Shown piece after piece: positions 34,551-43,209 of a stretch of 64,000 nt of DNA. The notes beneath the pieces were generated by a model. It saw only the letters and a list, made by a program, of their open reading frames with translations. It was not told the DNA's origin and did not search any database. A program made the position numbers and the translations under genes. How positions within the stretch are numbered: position 1 is the stretch's first letter; each line of letters opens with the position of its first letter. The stretch is from assembly GCF_040939305.1 (NCBI RefSeq), contig NZ_CP162511.1, forward strand, positions 1,116,001 to 1,180,000, read 5' to 3'. The stretch comes from Herbiconiux sp. A18JL235. GTDB lineage: Bacteria; Actinomycetota; Actinomycetes; Actinomycetales; Microbacteriaceae.

Positions 34551-35668
34551 TATCTTCTCGACACGTGAGGAGTACCGCATCCGACACGACCGTCTACACG
34601 ATCTCGGTGGTCGTCCCGGTGTACCAGGGCGAGCTGACGCTCGGGGCGGTCGTCGACGAGCTCGAGCCCTACACGCGAGTGACCGCGACGCGGGAGGGTG
34701 TGCGCTACCGCATCACCGAGGTCATCCTCGTTCACGACAACGGCCCCGACCACTCCGACGCGGTGATGCGCGCTCTCGAGGAGCGTTACCCGTTCGTGCG
34801 CGTCATCTGGCTGAGCCGCAACTTCGGGCAGCACGCGGCGACCATCGCCGGCATGGCGCAGTCGACCGGGCGGTGGATCCTCACCCTCGACGAAGACGGC
34901 CAGCACGACCCGGCGTCGATGGGCGACTTCCTTGACACCGCCATCCGTGAGCGGGCCGGCGTCGTCTACGCCCGCTTCACCAACGAGCGCCCGCACGGCT
35001 TCTTCCGCAGCCTCGCCTCGAAGTCGTCGAAGCGGATGCTCGGCGCCGCCTTCCAGATGCCCGATGCCTCGCAGTTCCAGAGCTACCGCCTGGTGCGCGG
35101 CGACGTGGGCCGCAAGCTCGCCGGCTTCGCAGCGACCGGTGTGTATCTCGACATCGCGCTGTCGTGGGTGACTAACCGGGTCGCCACCTCGCCGACCGTG
35201 CTCCGCACCGCCGACGGACGGGTCTCGGGCTACTCGCTCGGGGCCCTGTTCGCGTACTTCTGGCGGATGGTGCTGACCAGCGGCACCGCGGGGCTCCGGG
35301 CGGTGAGCGTGCTGGGCGGAGTCATCGCCGCTCTCGGGCTGCTCGTCGTCGTCTACGTCGTCGTCACGCCGACCGTCGGCGGCGACCCCGAGGCGGCGGG
35401 CTGGGCCTCGCTGATGGTGGTCATCCTGCTGTGCTCGGGCGCCATCCTGGTGTCGATCGGGGTGATCGCCGAATACATCGGCGCGTCGCTCAACGTCTCG
35501 ATGGGCCGCCCCCTCTACCTCGTGGTCGACGACCCCGAGACGATCATGCCCGACGACGATCCGCCGATCGCGCCGGAAGACCTGCCCACCGCCGACACCC
35601 TGCCCATCACGGGCACCATCCCGGTGGTGCGGCCCGGCGTCTTCGACGACCGCCGCGACGGCGCATGA
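34547..35668 (+). CDS. GtrB/DPM1-like polyprenyl-phosphate glycosyltransferase (GT2)
   Basis: 373 aa. GT-A domain: ISVVVPVYQGELTLGAVVDE, WLSRNFGQHAATIAGMA and the catalytic TLDEDGQHDPASM, which is typical of dolichol/undecaprenyl-phosphate sugar synthases. Two C-terminal transmembrane helices (about 245-270 and 285-310) and an acidic tail. Start: GTG 34547 overlaps the previous stop and has GGAG eight bases upstream. An in-frame GTG at 34565, with a TATCTT hexamer eight bases before it, could be an internal leaderless start. It loads a nucleotide sugar onto the lipid carrier inside the cell. Confidence 0.87.
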   Translation: MISSRHVRSTASDTTVYTISVVVPVYQGELTLGAVVDELEPYTRVTATREGVRYRITEVILVHDNGPDHSDAVMRALEERYPFVRVIWLSRNFGQHAATIAGMAQSTGRWILTLDEDGQHDPASMGDFLDTAIRERAGVVYARFTNERPHGFFRSLASKSSKRMLGAAFQMPDASQFQSYRLVRGDVGRKLAGFAATGVYLDIALSWVTNRVATSPTVLRTADGRVSGYSLGALFAYFWRMVLTSGTAGLRAVSVLGGVIAALGLLVVVYVVVTPTVGGDPEAAGWASLMVVILLCSGAILVSIGVIAEYIGASLNVSMGRPLYLVVDDPETIMPDDDPPIAPEDLPTADTLPITGTIPVVRPGVFDDRRDGA

Positions 35669-36816
35669 GCGGCTCGCGCGGCGTCGATGAGGTCGTCTTC
35701 AGCCGCCCCTACCGGGCCCCGGGTGAGCTGGCGAACCTCGAGGCGGTGCTGCGCTCCGACCACTCCCACGGCGACGGCGACTTCACCCGGAGCGCGACCG
35801 AGCGGCTGCGTGCCCTCTCCGGCGCCCCGCATGCGCTGCTCACCACCTCGTGCACCCACGCCCTCGAGATGGCGGGGCTGCTGCTCGGGCTGGGCCCGGG
35901 CGACGAGGTGGTGCTGCCGAGCTTCACCTTCCCCTCGGCGGCGACGGCCGTGGTGGCGCGGGGCGCGGTTCCCGTCTTCGTCGACATCGACCCGCTCACC
36001 GGCAACATCGATCCGAACCAGGTGGCCGAGGCGCTCACGCCGCGCACTCGGGCGGTCACGGTGATGCACTACGGCGGGGTGCCCGTCGACCTCGACGCCG
36101 TGCTCGCGGTCACCGAGCCGGCCGGCATCGCTCTCGTCGAGGACAATGCGCACGGCCTGGGCGGCGCGTACGGAGAGCGGATGCTCGGCAGCGCCGGCGT
36201 GATGGCCACGCAGAGCTTCCACGACACCAAGAACGTGCACTGCGGCGAGGGCGGCGCGCTGCTGGTGAACGACGCCGTGCTGTTCCGTCGGGCCGAGATC
36301 CTGCGGGAGAAGGGCACCGACCGCGCCCGGTTCCTCCGCGGCGAGGTCGACAAGTACACCTGGCAGGACCAGGGGTCGAGCTATCTGCCGAGCGAGCTCA
36401 ACGCCGCCGTGCTCGACGCGCAGCTGGCGGAGTTCGAGACAATCCAGGCAGCGCGCCACAGGGTCTGGAACGCGTACGCGGCCGCGCTGGGGGAGTGGGC
36501 GGATGCGCAGGGTGTGCGGCTCATGTCGAGCGACCCGGGGCTGCAGCACACCGCCCACCTGTTCTACCTGGTGATGCCGGGCCACGAGGGCCAGCAGGCG
36601 CTGATCGCGCACCTGCGCACGCACGGCGTGCGGGCGACCTTCCACTACGTGCCGCTCGACACGAGCCCCGCGGGGGAGCACTTCGGGCGGAGGCTCACAC
36701 GGCTCGGCCGCACCGCCGAGTTCTCCCGCCGTCTGGTGCGCCTGCCGCTGTGGGCGGGACTCGACGACGCGCAGGTCGAGCGCGTGATCGAGGGTGTGCT
36801 GAGCTACCGGCCGTAG
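35665..36816 (+). CDS. wecE: DegT/DnrJ/EryC1 sugar aminotransferase, WecE/RffA-like
   Basis: 383 aa, PLP-dependent. The cofactor Lys is about residue 189 in SFHDTKNVHCGEGGAL, the form typical of WecE/RffA (dTDP-4-amino-4,6-dideoxygalactose transaminase). VVLPSFTFPSAATAV and LVEDNAHGLGGAY (PLP aspartate) are also present. The substrate would be dTDP-4-keto-6-deoxyglucose made by RfbB. No WecD-type acetyltransferase follows, so the amine may stay free or be modified elsewhere. ATGA overlap links it to the GtrB-like gene; it ends the operon. Confidence 0.85.
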   Translation: MSGSRGVDEVVFSRPYRAPGELANLEAVLRSDHSHGDGDFTRSATERLRALSGAPHALLTTSCTHALEMAGLLLGLGPGDEVVLPSFTFPSAATAVVARGAVPVFVDIDPLTGNIDPNQVAEALTPRTRAVTVMHYGGVPVDLDAVLAVTEPAGIALVEDNAHGLGGAYGERMLGSAGVMATQSFHDTKNVHCGEGGALLVNDAVLFRRAEILREKGTDRARFLRGEVDKYTWQDQGSSYLPSELNAAVLDAQLAEFETIQAARHRVWNAYAAALGEWADAQGVRLMSSDPGLQHTAHLFYLVMPGHEGQQALIAHLRTHGVRATFHYVPLDTSPAGEHFGRRLTRLGRTAEFSRRLVRLPLWAGLDDAQVERVIEGVLSYRP

Positions 36817-36862
36817 CCGCATCCGTCGCCGTGGGCCCGCATCCGTCGCCGCGACGATCCGC

Positions 36863-37672
36863 TCAGGCCGTGGCGATGATCTCCATGTGCGGGAACAGGA
36901 ACATCGCCGACGGCGTCTCGGCCCACTCCCGCCAGGCCGCCGAGATCTCCTCGAGCCCCACCTGGCCGGCGGCACCGATCTCGAGCGCGCGCGGCGCGAA
37001 GGCCGAGTGGAGCGACCGGTCGGCCCAGAGGCCGCCCCACCAGGCGCGCTCCTCATCGGAGGCGAAGCACCAGACGGACGCGGTGACCTCGAGCTCGGTG
37101 AACCCTGCGTCGAGCGCCCAGCCCTTGAGCGCGCGGCCCGCCCAGGGCTCGCCGCCGTTCGAGCGGTGCACGGCGTCGTAGACCTCGCCCCAGCGCACCA
37201 GCCCGGGCAGCGGCGGCTCGACCACGGCGCCGCCGTAGTCGACGTCGCGCGCCGCGACGATGCCCCCGGGCTTCGTCACCCGGCGGAACTCGCGGAGTGC
37301 CGCCACCGGGTCGGCGAGGTGCTGCAGCACCTGGTGGGCGTGGACGATGTCGAAGGTGTCGTCGTCGAAGTCGAGTGCGTAGGCGTCGCCCTTCGCGAAG
37401 GTCACGTTCGTCGCACCCTCCGCCTCGGCGAACTCCGTGGCCTGAGCGACGATCTCGGGGGAGGCGTCGATCCCCGTCACCGAACCGCCGGGTGCGAGCC
37501 GGCGGGCGAAGTCGACGGTGATGGTGCCGGGGCCCGAGCCCACGTCGAGGAGCGTCAGCCCGGGTGCGAGCCGGGGCGCGAGGTAGGCGGCGGAGTTCTC
37601 CACCGTGCGCCAGGTATGGGAGCGCAGGACGCTCTCGTGGTGACCGTGCGTGTACTGCTCGCGGGGTGCCAT
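36863..37672 (-). CDS. SAM-dependent methyltransferase, class I
   Basis: 269 aa. Motif I LLDVGSGPGTITVDFARRL, acidic post-motif GIDASPEIVAQA, and FDIVHAHQVLQHLADPVAALREFRRV. The overall pattern is that of UbiE/Methyltransf_25 enzymes; the substrate is not known. The gene is single and faces the operon end of wecE, 46 bp away. It is flanked on the other side by a divergent glycosyltransferase gene. The start is supported by a close -10 hexamer. It may not belong to glycan synthesis. Confidence 0.8.
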   Translation of the reverse strand: MAPREQYTHGHHESVLRSHTWRTVENSAAYLAPRLAPGLTLLDVGSGPGTITVDFARRLAPGGSVTGIDASPEIVAQATEFAEAEGATNVTFAKGDAYALDFDDDTFDIVHAHQVLQHLADPVAALREFRRVTKPGGIVAARDVDYGGAVVEPPLPGLVRWGEVYDAVHRSNGGEPWAGRALKGWALDAGFTELEVTASVWCFASDEERAWWGGLWADRSLHSAFAPRALEIGAAGQVGLEEISAAWREWAETPSAMFLFPHMEIIATA

Positions 37673-37678
37673 GTCACC

Positions 37679-37684
37679 AGCCTA
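37679..37684 (-). promoter_or_regulatory. -10 element of a leaderless promoter for the methyltransferase
   Basis: Minus strand TAGGCT, six bases, then ATG at 37672. Confidence 0.45.
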
Positions 37685-37788
37685 GATCCGCCCGCCCGCC
37701 CCGCTGGGAATCGGATAACAGTCGACAGGGCCGCTCGCGCCCGCATCGGCCGCTCAGCCTCCTCGTGGTTCAATTGTGTGAGCAAGAC

Positions 37789-39978
37789 TTGGGAACGACG
37801 AAGGGCATCACGATTCACGCGCTCACCGACACCGATGACCTCTTCGGCCGACCGCTGCAGGTCGGCGACGTGGTCGCCGCGCTGACGCTCTTCTCCGGCG
37901 GCTCGACCTGGGAGCTGTGCGTCTCCAGCCTCCTCGAGCACACCAGCGAGACCACCCCCATCGTCGTCTTCGACGACGCCGGCCCGAGCGAGATCGCGGT
38001 GCAGGAGCTCGCCGAGGTGGAGAAGCGCTACGGCAGGCAGGTGCACTACTTCAGGCAGCCGAAGAACCGCGGCGTGGTCGGCAACCTCAACACGGCGTTC
38101 CAGAAGCTCGCCCCCGCCGACGTGATCGTGCTGAACAGCGACATCATCGTCGGCCCCGAGTGGGACACCAGGCTCATCGCCGCAGCGCGCTCGCGCAGCG
38201 ACATCGCCACGGCGACCGCCCTCTCGGCCAACGCCACGATCTTCACCGTCGAGGGCCCCGACTCGTGGAAGCTGCAGCCGCCGACCGTCGCCGAGTTCGC
38301 CGAGGTCGCCCGCAAGGTCTCCGCCGCCTCCAAGCAGGTACGGCCCTTCGTGCCGGTGGCGACGAGCTTCTGCACCCTGTTCGCCCGGCACGCCCTGAAC
38401 GTCGTCGGCCTCCTCGACGAGGAGTTCAGCCCCGGCTACGGCGAGGAGGTCGACTACTCGCTGCGCTGCGTCTCCTACGGCTTCAACCACATCGCCGTCG
38501 ACGACGTCTACGCCTACCACGCCACCGGGGAGTCGTTCGGCGAGGTCGCGCTCAACTGGCGCAAGATCGACAACGACGAGCTGGTGGCCCGCCGCTTCGA
38601 GTACTGGAACGACTGGATCTCGGAGTTCGCAGCCGACGAGGCGACCCCGCTCGAGCGCGTGCGGCGCTACACCTACGCCGTCATCCACGGGCTCACCATC
38701 GCCATCGACGCCGAGCTCGTGCATCCGAACCTCACCGGCACCTTCGAGGGCAGCTTCGCGCTCTCGCGCAAGCTCGCCCTGCACCCCGACGTGCAGCGCG
38801 TCATCTGGGTGGCCTCGGGCGAGCGGGTGGGCCCGCTCCGCGCGATGCTCGCCGAGGCGAAGGTCGACACCATCGAGGTCTCCACCATCGCCGACCTGTA
38901 CGCGGCGAAGGTCGACGTCGACCTGGCCTTCCGCCCCTACCAGGACTTCACCGGTGCCACCTGGCCCGCCATCTCGGGCTTCTCACGGCGCAACATGATC
39001 TGGATGCTCGACCTCATCGCGCTGCTCAACCCCCACTACGCGGTCGACTACGACGACTTCGCCGCGAAGAACGCCGTCGCCCGCAAGGGCTGGGAGAACG
39101 CCGACGCGATCGGCGTGCTCACCCCGCACGTGGCCAAGACGCTCACCGCCTACTACTCGGGCACGAGCGACAGCGACAAGATCGTGGTGCTGCCGAACGG
39201 TTCACCCGAGCAGCCGGCACCCGCCGCCGGGGCCTGGAACCTCGAGAACGCCGGGCTGGAATCGCTCGCCGACACCCCCTACATCCTCGTGCTCGGCACC
39301 AACTACCTGCACAAGAACGTGCCCTGGCTCATGCGCGTGGGGCTGCGGCTGAAGTCGCTCGGCTGGGAGGGGCGCTTCGTGTTCGCCGGGCCGACGCCCG
39401 ACTCGGGGCACTCCGCTCAGCTCGAGGCCGACCTGGTGGAGCTTTCGGGCGCCGACTGCTTCACCTTCCTCGGCCGGGTCAGCGACAGCGACAAGATCAG
39501 GCTCATCAGCGGCGCGACGCTCGTCGCCTCGCCGTCGATCACCGAGGGCTGGGGGATGATCCCCGGTGAGGCCGTGCACTACGGCTCCACCCCCATCTCG
39601 TCGCGGGGCGGCGGGCTCGGCGACATCGGCCCTGCCGACGCCAAGTACCTCGAGTTCCGCGACGACGAGGCCGACGCCCAGACGTTGCTCGAGCTGGTGA
39701 ACGACCTCGACGCGCGTCAGCGCCAGCGCGAGCTGTGGGAGGCGGCGACCCAGCAGTACCAGTGGTCCGACACTGCCCAGACCGTCGTCACCGCGGGCTT
39801 CGACGCTCTGCTCCGGCACCGCCAGTTCAGGCTCGACGAGCGCACCGCGCAGAAGATCGTGCACGCTGGCGCCCCCTCGGTCGCCCGTCGGCTCGCCGAC
39901 AGCTCGGTGACCCTGCTCCCCGTCGGCAGCCGCCGTCGGCGCGTCGTGAAGCGCCTGCTGGGCGGTGCGGCCGAGTGA
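37789..39978 (+). CDS. Bifunctional glycosyltransferase, GT2 + GT4 domains; start uncertain
   Basis: About 729 aa. The N-terminal GT2 part (residues ~20-270) has VVAALTLFSGGSTWELCVSS, IVVFDDAG, NSDIIVGPEWDT and FSPGYGEEVDYSLRCVSYG. A bridging region leads to a GT4 nucleotide-sugar domain with LVLGTNYLHKNVPWLM, FLGRVSDSDKIRLISGA and the EX7E-like ITEGWGMIPGEAVHYG. Two sugar transfers by one chain are implied. No ATG exists near the 5' end. TTG 37789 is used here; TTG 37774 and GTG 37765 are alternatives, and none has a good ribosome site. GTGA overlap with the FkbM gene downstream. Confidence 0.78.
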   Translation: MGTTKGITIHALTDTDDLFGRPLQVGDVVAALTLFSGGSTWELCVSSLLEHTSETTPIVVFDDAGPSEIAVQELAEVEKRYGRQVHYFRQPKNRGVVGNLNTAFQKLAPADVIVLNSDIIVGPEWDTRLIAAARSRSDIATATALSANATIFTVEGPDSWKLQPPTVAEFAEVARKVSAASKQVRPFVPVATSFCTLFARHALNVVGLLDEEFSPGYGEEVDYSLRCVSYGFNHIAVDDVYAYHATGESFGEVALNWRKIDNDELVARRFEYWNDWISEFAADEATPLERVRRYTYAVIHGLTIAIDAELVHPNLTGTFEGSFALSRKLALHPDVQRVIWVASGERVGPLRAMLAEAKVDTIEVSTIADLYAAKVDVDLAFRPYQDFTGATWPAISGFSRRNMIWMLDLIALLNPHYAVDYDDFAAKNAVARKGWENADAIGVLTPHVAKTLTAYYSGTSDSDKIVVLPNGSPEQPAPAAGAWNLENAGLESLADTPYILVLGTNYLHKNVPWLMRVGLRLKSLGWEGRFVFAGPTPDSGHSAQLEADLVELSGADCFTFLGRVSDSDKIRLISGATLVASPSITEGWGMIPGEAVHYGSTPISSRGGGLGDIGPADAKYLEFRDDEADAQTLLELVNDLDARQRQRELWEAATQQYQWSDTAQTVVTAGFDALLRHRQFRLDERTAQKIVHAGAPSVARRLADSSVTLLPVGSRRRRVVKRLLGGAAE

Positions 39979-40823
39979 CCCTCAGCGCCCCCACCCGCCA
40001 GCAGCCCCTTCCGGTGTTCTCGCCGGCGGGGCCGACGGAGCCGGCCACCTGGATCCGCACCCACGGCATCGAGGTGCTCGTTCCCGCCGCCGATCAGGTG
40101 GTGACGCCCTACATGGAGCGCAAGAAGGAGTGGGACGGCACGGTGCTCTCCGCCGTGCTCGACAGCCTCACCCCGAAGAGCTCGTTCCTCGACGTGGGCG
40201 CCATGGTGGGCTACTTCTCGGCGTCGGTCGCGAAGAAGATCCCCGACGGGCGCATCGTCGCCGTCGAGCCGCTGCGCTCGAACCTCGAACTGGCCTCGCT
40301 CAACCTCTCGAACTTCGACAACACCCTGTTGCTCGAAGGCGCAGTCACCGACTCGCCCGACGAGGCGTGGGCCGTCATCCCCGACGAGACCAACCGTGGC
40401 AACACGCGGGTGGGAGTCGCCTCCGGCGGTGCCGCTGCCGACGCCGCCGACCGCGTTCCCACCGCCACCCTCCGCTCGCTCGTCAAGCGCTACCGCAGCG
40501 ACGTGGTGAAGATCGACGTGCAGGGCCTCGAACGCCAGGTGCTCGACTCCCTCGGGCCGGGCCGTGGCCTGCCGCGCAACCTCACCGTGTTCACCGAGGT
40601 CTCGCCGGCGGCCTGGGCGGGCGAGTCGGCGATCGCCGAGATGGTGGAGCGCTTCGCCGCCTCCGGCTTCGACGCCTACTTCCTCGGCGAGGGCAGCGCC
40701 TACTCCGCCTTCTCCTCGACGCGCCTGGCCCGGCTCGTCGGCTTCGGCTCCCGCTGGGTCGACCACTTCGACATGGTGCTCACCCGCGGCCGCTACGCCG
40801 CGACGATCAAGAACAGGATCTGA
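39975..40823 (+). CDS. FkbM-family methyltransferase
   Basis: 282 aa. The SAM-binding start SSFLDVGAMVGYFSASVA, the acidic motif IVAVEPLRSNLELASLNL, and the FkbM hallmark VVKIDVQGLERQVLDSL. Such enzymes O-methylate sugars or capping groups of polysaccharides. It is coupled by GTGA to the bifunctional glycosyltransferase and lies one base before the unknown gene, so it most likely methylates the sugar added by that enzyme. The acceptor is unknown. Confidence 0.85.
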   Translation: MTLSAPTRQQPLPVFSPAGPTEPATWIRTHGIEVLVPAADQVVTPYMERKKEWDGTVLSAVLDSLTPKSSFLDVGAMVGYFSASVAKKIPDGRIVAVEPLRSNLELASLNLSNFDNTLLLEGAVTDSPDEAWAVIPDETNRGNTRVGVASGGAAADAADRVPTATLRSLVKRYRSDVVKIDVQGLERQVLDSLGPGRGLPRNLTVFTEVSPAAWAGESAIAEMVERFAASGFDAYFLGEGSAYSAFSSTRLARLVGFGSRWVDHFDMVLTRGRYAATIKNRI

Positions 40824-40824
40824 G

Positions 40825-41649
40825 ATGTCCACCGCTCCCGAGCTCCGTCAGGAGGGCTCGCTCCGCCTCGGCGGCACCGTCATCCTCTGGTGGGCGTTCG
40901 ACGCTCCCGAGCTCGCGGCCTGGCGCTATGCGCAGCCCGAGACCTTCGGCGAGCCCGACACCTCGCACGTCTCGCTGAGCGCCGACTTCCTCGCCCTCGC
41001 CGCCTCGCGTGCGGGCGACTCCGAGGTGCAGGTGCTCGCCCCCTGGTCGGTGTTCCAGCCCGAGTTCGACTGGCCGGCCGACGCCGCGGCCTGCGGCTGT
41101 CTCGAGCGCAACGGCTTCGCCGACGTCGCCCGCGAGCTGAATGGCGACACTTTGGTGCCCTCGCCCGGTCCGGTGTTCGACCGCTTCCTCGTCAAGGCCG
41201 AGGTGCTCGAGGCGCTCTCCGCAGCCACCAAGGCCGACAGCGAGACCTCGTTCAACACCTGGGCGAGCGTGGTGGGGGTCGACCACTCCTACTTCGCCCC
41301 GGCGTTCGCCGACCTCACCGAGCCGACCGACGTCATCCGTCGCAGCTCTCAGACCAAGCACACGGGCGAGGCGCACGAGGCCTACAACCGCGCGTTCGAC
41401 GCCTACTTCTACGGCGGCCTCCCGGTGCGCCTCGGCCGCACCAGCAAGTCGGTCTACATCGACACCCTCGAGTCCAGGCACGGCTACGCGTACGGAGACG
41501 CAGGCGGCGAGACGGTGAGCCGCGAGCTCTCCACCATCAACTCGATGCGGCTCGTGCGGCGCTTCTGCTGCACCTCGGTCGAGGAGCGGGGCATGAAGGT
41601 GTTCGCGTCGAAACTCGAGCGGGTCGCGGAGGCGACCAGTCACGCCTGA
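40825..41649 (+). CDS. Hypothetical protein in glycan operon
   Basis: 274 aa, family not recognised. It appears soluble: no signal peptide or membrane helix. It begins LGGTVILWWAFDAPELAAWRYA, and the body is acidic with many Phe/Tyr/Trp. Conserved-looking polar stretches are GVDHSYFAPAF, RSSQTKHTGEAHEAYNRAF and LGRTSKSVYIDTLESRHGY, followed by CC near the C-terminus (VRRFCCTSVEERGM). AGGA lies seven bases before the ATG, and it directly follows fkbM. By context it is a sugar-modifying enzyme or glycosyltransferase partner, but nothing in the sequence proves this. Confidence 0.6.
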   Translation: MSTAPELRQEGSLRLGGTVILWWAFDAPELAAWRYAQPETFGEPDTSHVSLSADFLALAASRAGDSEVQVLAPWSVFQPEFDWPADAAACGCLERNGFADVARELNGDTLVPSPGPVFDRFLVKAEVLEALSAATKADSETSFNTWASVVGVDHSYFAPAFADLTEPTDVIRRSSQTKHTGEAHEAYNRAFDAYFYGGLPVRLGRTSKSVYIDTLESRHGYAYGDAGGETVSRELSTINSMRLVRRFCCTSVEERGMKVFASKLERVAEATSHA

Positions 41650-41660
41650 GCGGCGTCCCC

Positions 41661-41666
41661 TAGAAT
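41661..41666 (+). promoter_or_regulatory. -10 element of a leaderless promoter for rfbC-rfbA
   Basis: TAGAAT, six bases, then GTG at 41673. The gap to the previous gene is only 23 bp, so the rfbCA pair may also be reached by read-through. Confidence 0.5.
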
Positions 41667-41672
41667 CGTCGG

Positions 41673-42284
41673 GTGCAGATTCGCGAACTGAGCATCCCCG
41701 ACAGCTATGAGATCACGCCGAAGCAGTTCGGCGACGACCGTGGCGTCTTCCTCGAGTGGTACCGCTTCGACAAGCTCGAAGACGAGATCGGCCACTCCCT
41801 CGACCTGGCCCAGGCGAACACCTCGGTGTCGAAGCGGGGTGTGGTGCGGGGCATCCACTTCGCCGACATCCCGCCGAGTCAGGCGAAGTACGTCACGGCC
41901 ACCCACGGCGCCGTGCTCGACTACGTCATCGATATCCGGGTGGGCTCACCGACCTTCGGGCAGTGGGACTCGGTGCTCCTCGACGACACCGACCGCCGGG
42001 CCATCTACCTCTCGGAGGGTCTCGGTCACGCGTTCGTGGCGCTCACCGAGAACGCCACGGTGAGCTACCTGGTGACCTCCACCTTCAACGCCGAGCGCGA
42101 GCACGGCATCAACCCGCTCGACCCCGAGGTCGAGCTGCGCTTCCCCGAGGAGGCCGGCGAGCTCCTGCTGTCGCCGAAGGACACGGATGCTCCGAGCCTC
42201 GCCGAGGCCAAGGAGTCAGGTCTGCTCCCCACCTGGGAGGAAGCCCGCGCGTTCTACGCGTCGCTGACGGAGAAGGGCCGCTGA
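41673..42284 (+). CDS. rfbC: dTDP-4-dehydrorhamnose 3,5-epimerase
   Basis: 203 aa cupin. The catalytic His is about residue 62 in [33 protein letters not shown] and [19 protein letters not shown] (with the family Tyr in SYLVTSTF) are also present. Third enzyme of dTDP-L-rhamnose synthesis. Its stop shares one base with the rfbA start (TGATG). Confidence 0.94.
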   Translation: MQIRELSIPDSYEITPKQFGDDRGVFLEWYRFDKLEDEIGHSLDLAQANTSVSKRGVVRGIHFADIPPSQAKYVTATHGAVLDYVIDIRVGSPTFGQWDSVLLDDTDRRAIYLSEGLGHAFVALTENATVSYLVTSTFNAEREHGINPLDPEVELRFPEEAGELLLSPKDTDAPSLAEAKESGLLPTWEEARAFYASLTEKGR

Positions 42285-43156
42285 TGAAGGGAATCATCCT
42301 CGCCGGAGGATCGGGCACCCGGCTGTGGCCGATCACCAAGGGCATCTCGAAGCAGCTGATGCCCATCTACGACAAGCCGATGATCTACTACCCCCTGTCG
42401 ACCCTCATGATGGCCGACATCAACGAGATCCTCATCATCACCACCCCGGAGTACAACGAGCAGTTCCGGGCCCTGCTCGGCGACGGCAGCGAGCTGGGCA
42501 TCCGGCTGGAGTATGCGGTGCAGCCCTCGCCCGACGGTCTGGCGCAGGCGTTCATCATCGGTGAGGAGTTCATCGGCGACGACAGTGTCGCGCTGGTGCT
42601 CGGCGACAACATCTTCCACGGTGTCGGGCTCGGCTCGTCGTTGCGCACGAACGAGGCGCTCTCGGGTGCGAAGATCTTCGCCTATCACGTGTCAAACCCG
42701 CGCGCCTACGGTGTCGTGGAGTTCGATGAGGCGTTCACCGCGATCTCCATCGAGGAGAAGCCCGAGCGGCCGAAGTCGAACTACGCGGTTCCCGGCCTCT
42801 ACTTCTACGACAACTCGGTGGTCGAGATCGCGAAGTCGATCACCCCGTCGGCCCGCGGCGAGCTCGAGATCTCGACGGTGAACGAGCGCTACCTCGAGCA
42901 GGGTGCCCTGCACGTGCAGGTGCTCGACCGGGGTACCGCGTGGCTCGACACGGGAACCTTCGAGTCGATGATGCAGGCGTCGGAGTACGTGCGGGTGATC
43001 GAAGACCGTCAGGGCTTCAAGATCGGCTGCATCGAGGAGATCGCCTGGCGGGCCGGCTGGATCGACACCGAGCAGCTCTCCAAGCTCGCCGATCCGCTGG
43101 TCAAGAGCGGCTACGGCGCCTACCTCAAGACCCTCATCCAGGCCGCCGCCGAGTGA
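42284..43156 (+). CDS. rfbA: Glucose-1-phosphate thymidylyltransferase
   Basis: 290 aa. Makes dTDP-glucose from dTTP and glucose-1-phosphate, the first step of the rhamnose pathway. Nucleotide loop [38 protein letters not shown], the metal Asp in [10 protein letters not shown], and the sugar-binding [20 protein letters not shown] (20 residues). Glucose-1-phosphate may come from the phosphohexomutase at 1819-3621. Coupled to rfbC. Confidence 0.96.
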   Translation: MKGIILAGGSGTRLWPITKGISKQLMPIYDKPMIYYPLSTLMMADINEILIITTPEYNEQFRALLGDGSELGIRLEYAVQPSPDGLAQAFIIGEEFIGDDSVALVLGDNIFHGVGLGSSLRTNEALSGAKIFAYHVSNPRAYGVVEFDEAFTAISIEEKPERPKSNYAVPGLYFYDNSVVEIAKSITPSARGELEISTVNERYLEQGALHVQVLDRGTAWLDTGTFESMMQASEYVRVIEDRQGFKIGCIEEIAWRAGWIDTEQLSKLADPLVKSGYGAYLKTLIQAAAE

Positions 43157-43209
43157 ACCCGTGAGCGCACCGTCGCTTTCGTCTCCCTACCTGATCGATT
43201 GACACGTCC

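Noticed and set aside
43199..43204. Perfect TTGACA, apparent -35 box upstream of the CapD-like gene
   Set aside because: No TANNNT lies 15-19 bases downstream; the expected place reads GC-rich coding sequence, so it is probably chance.
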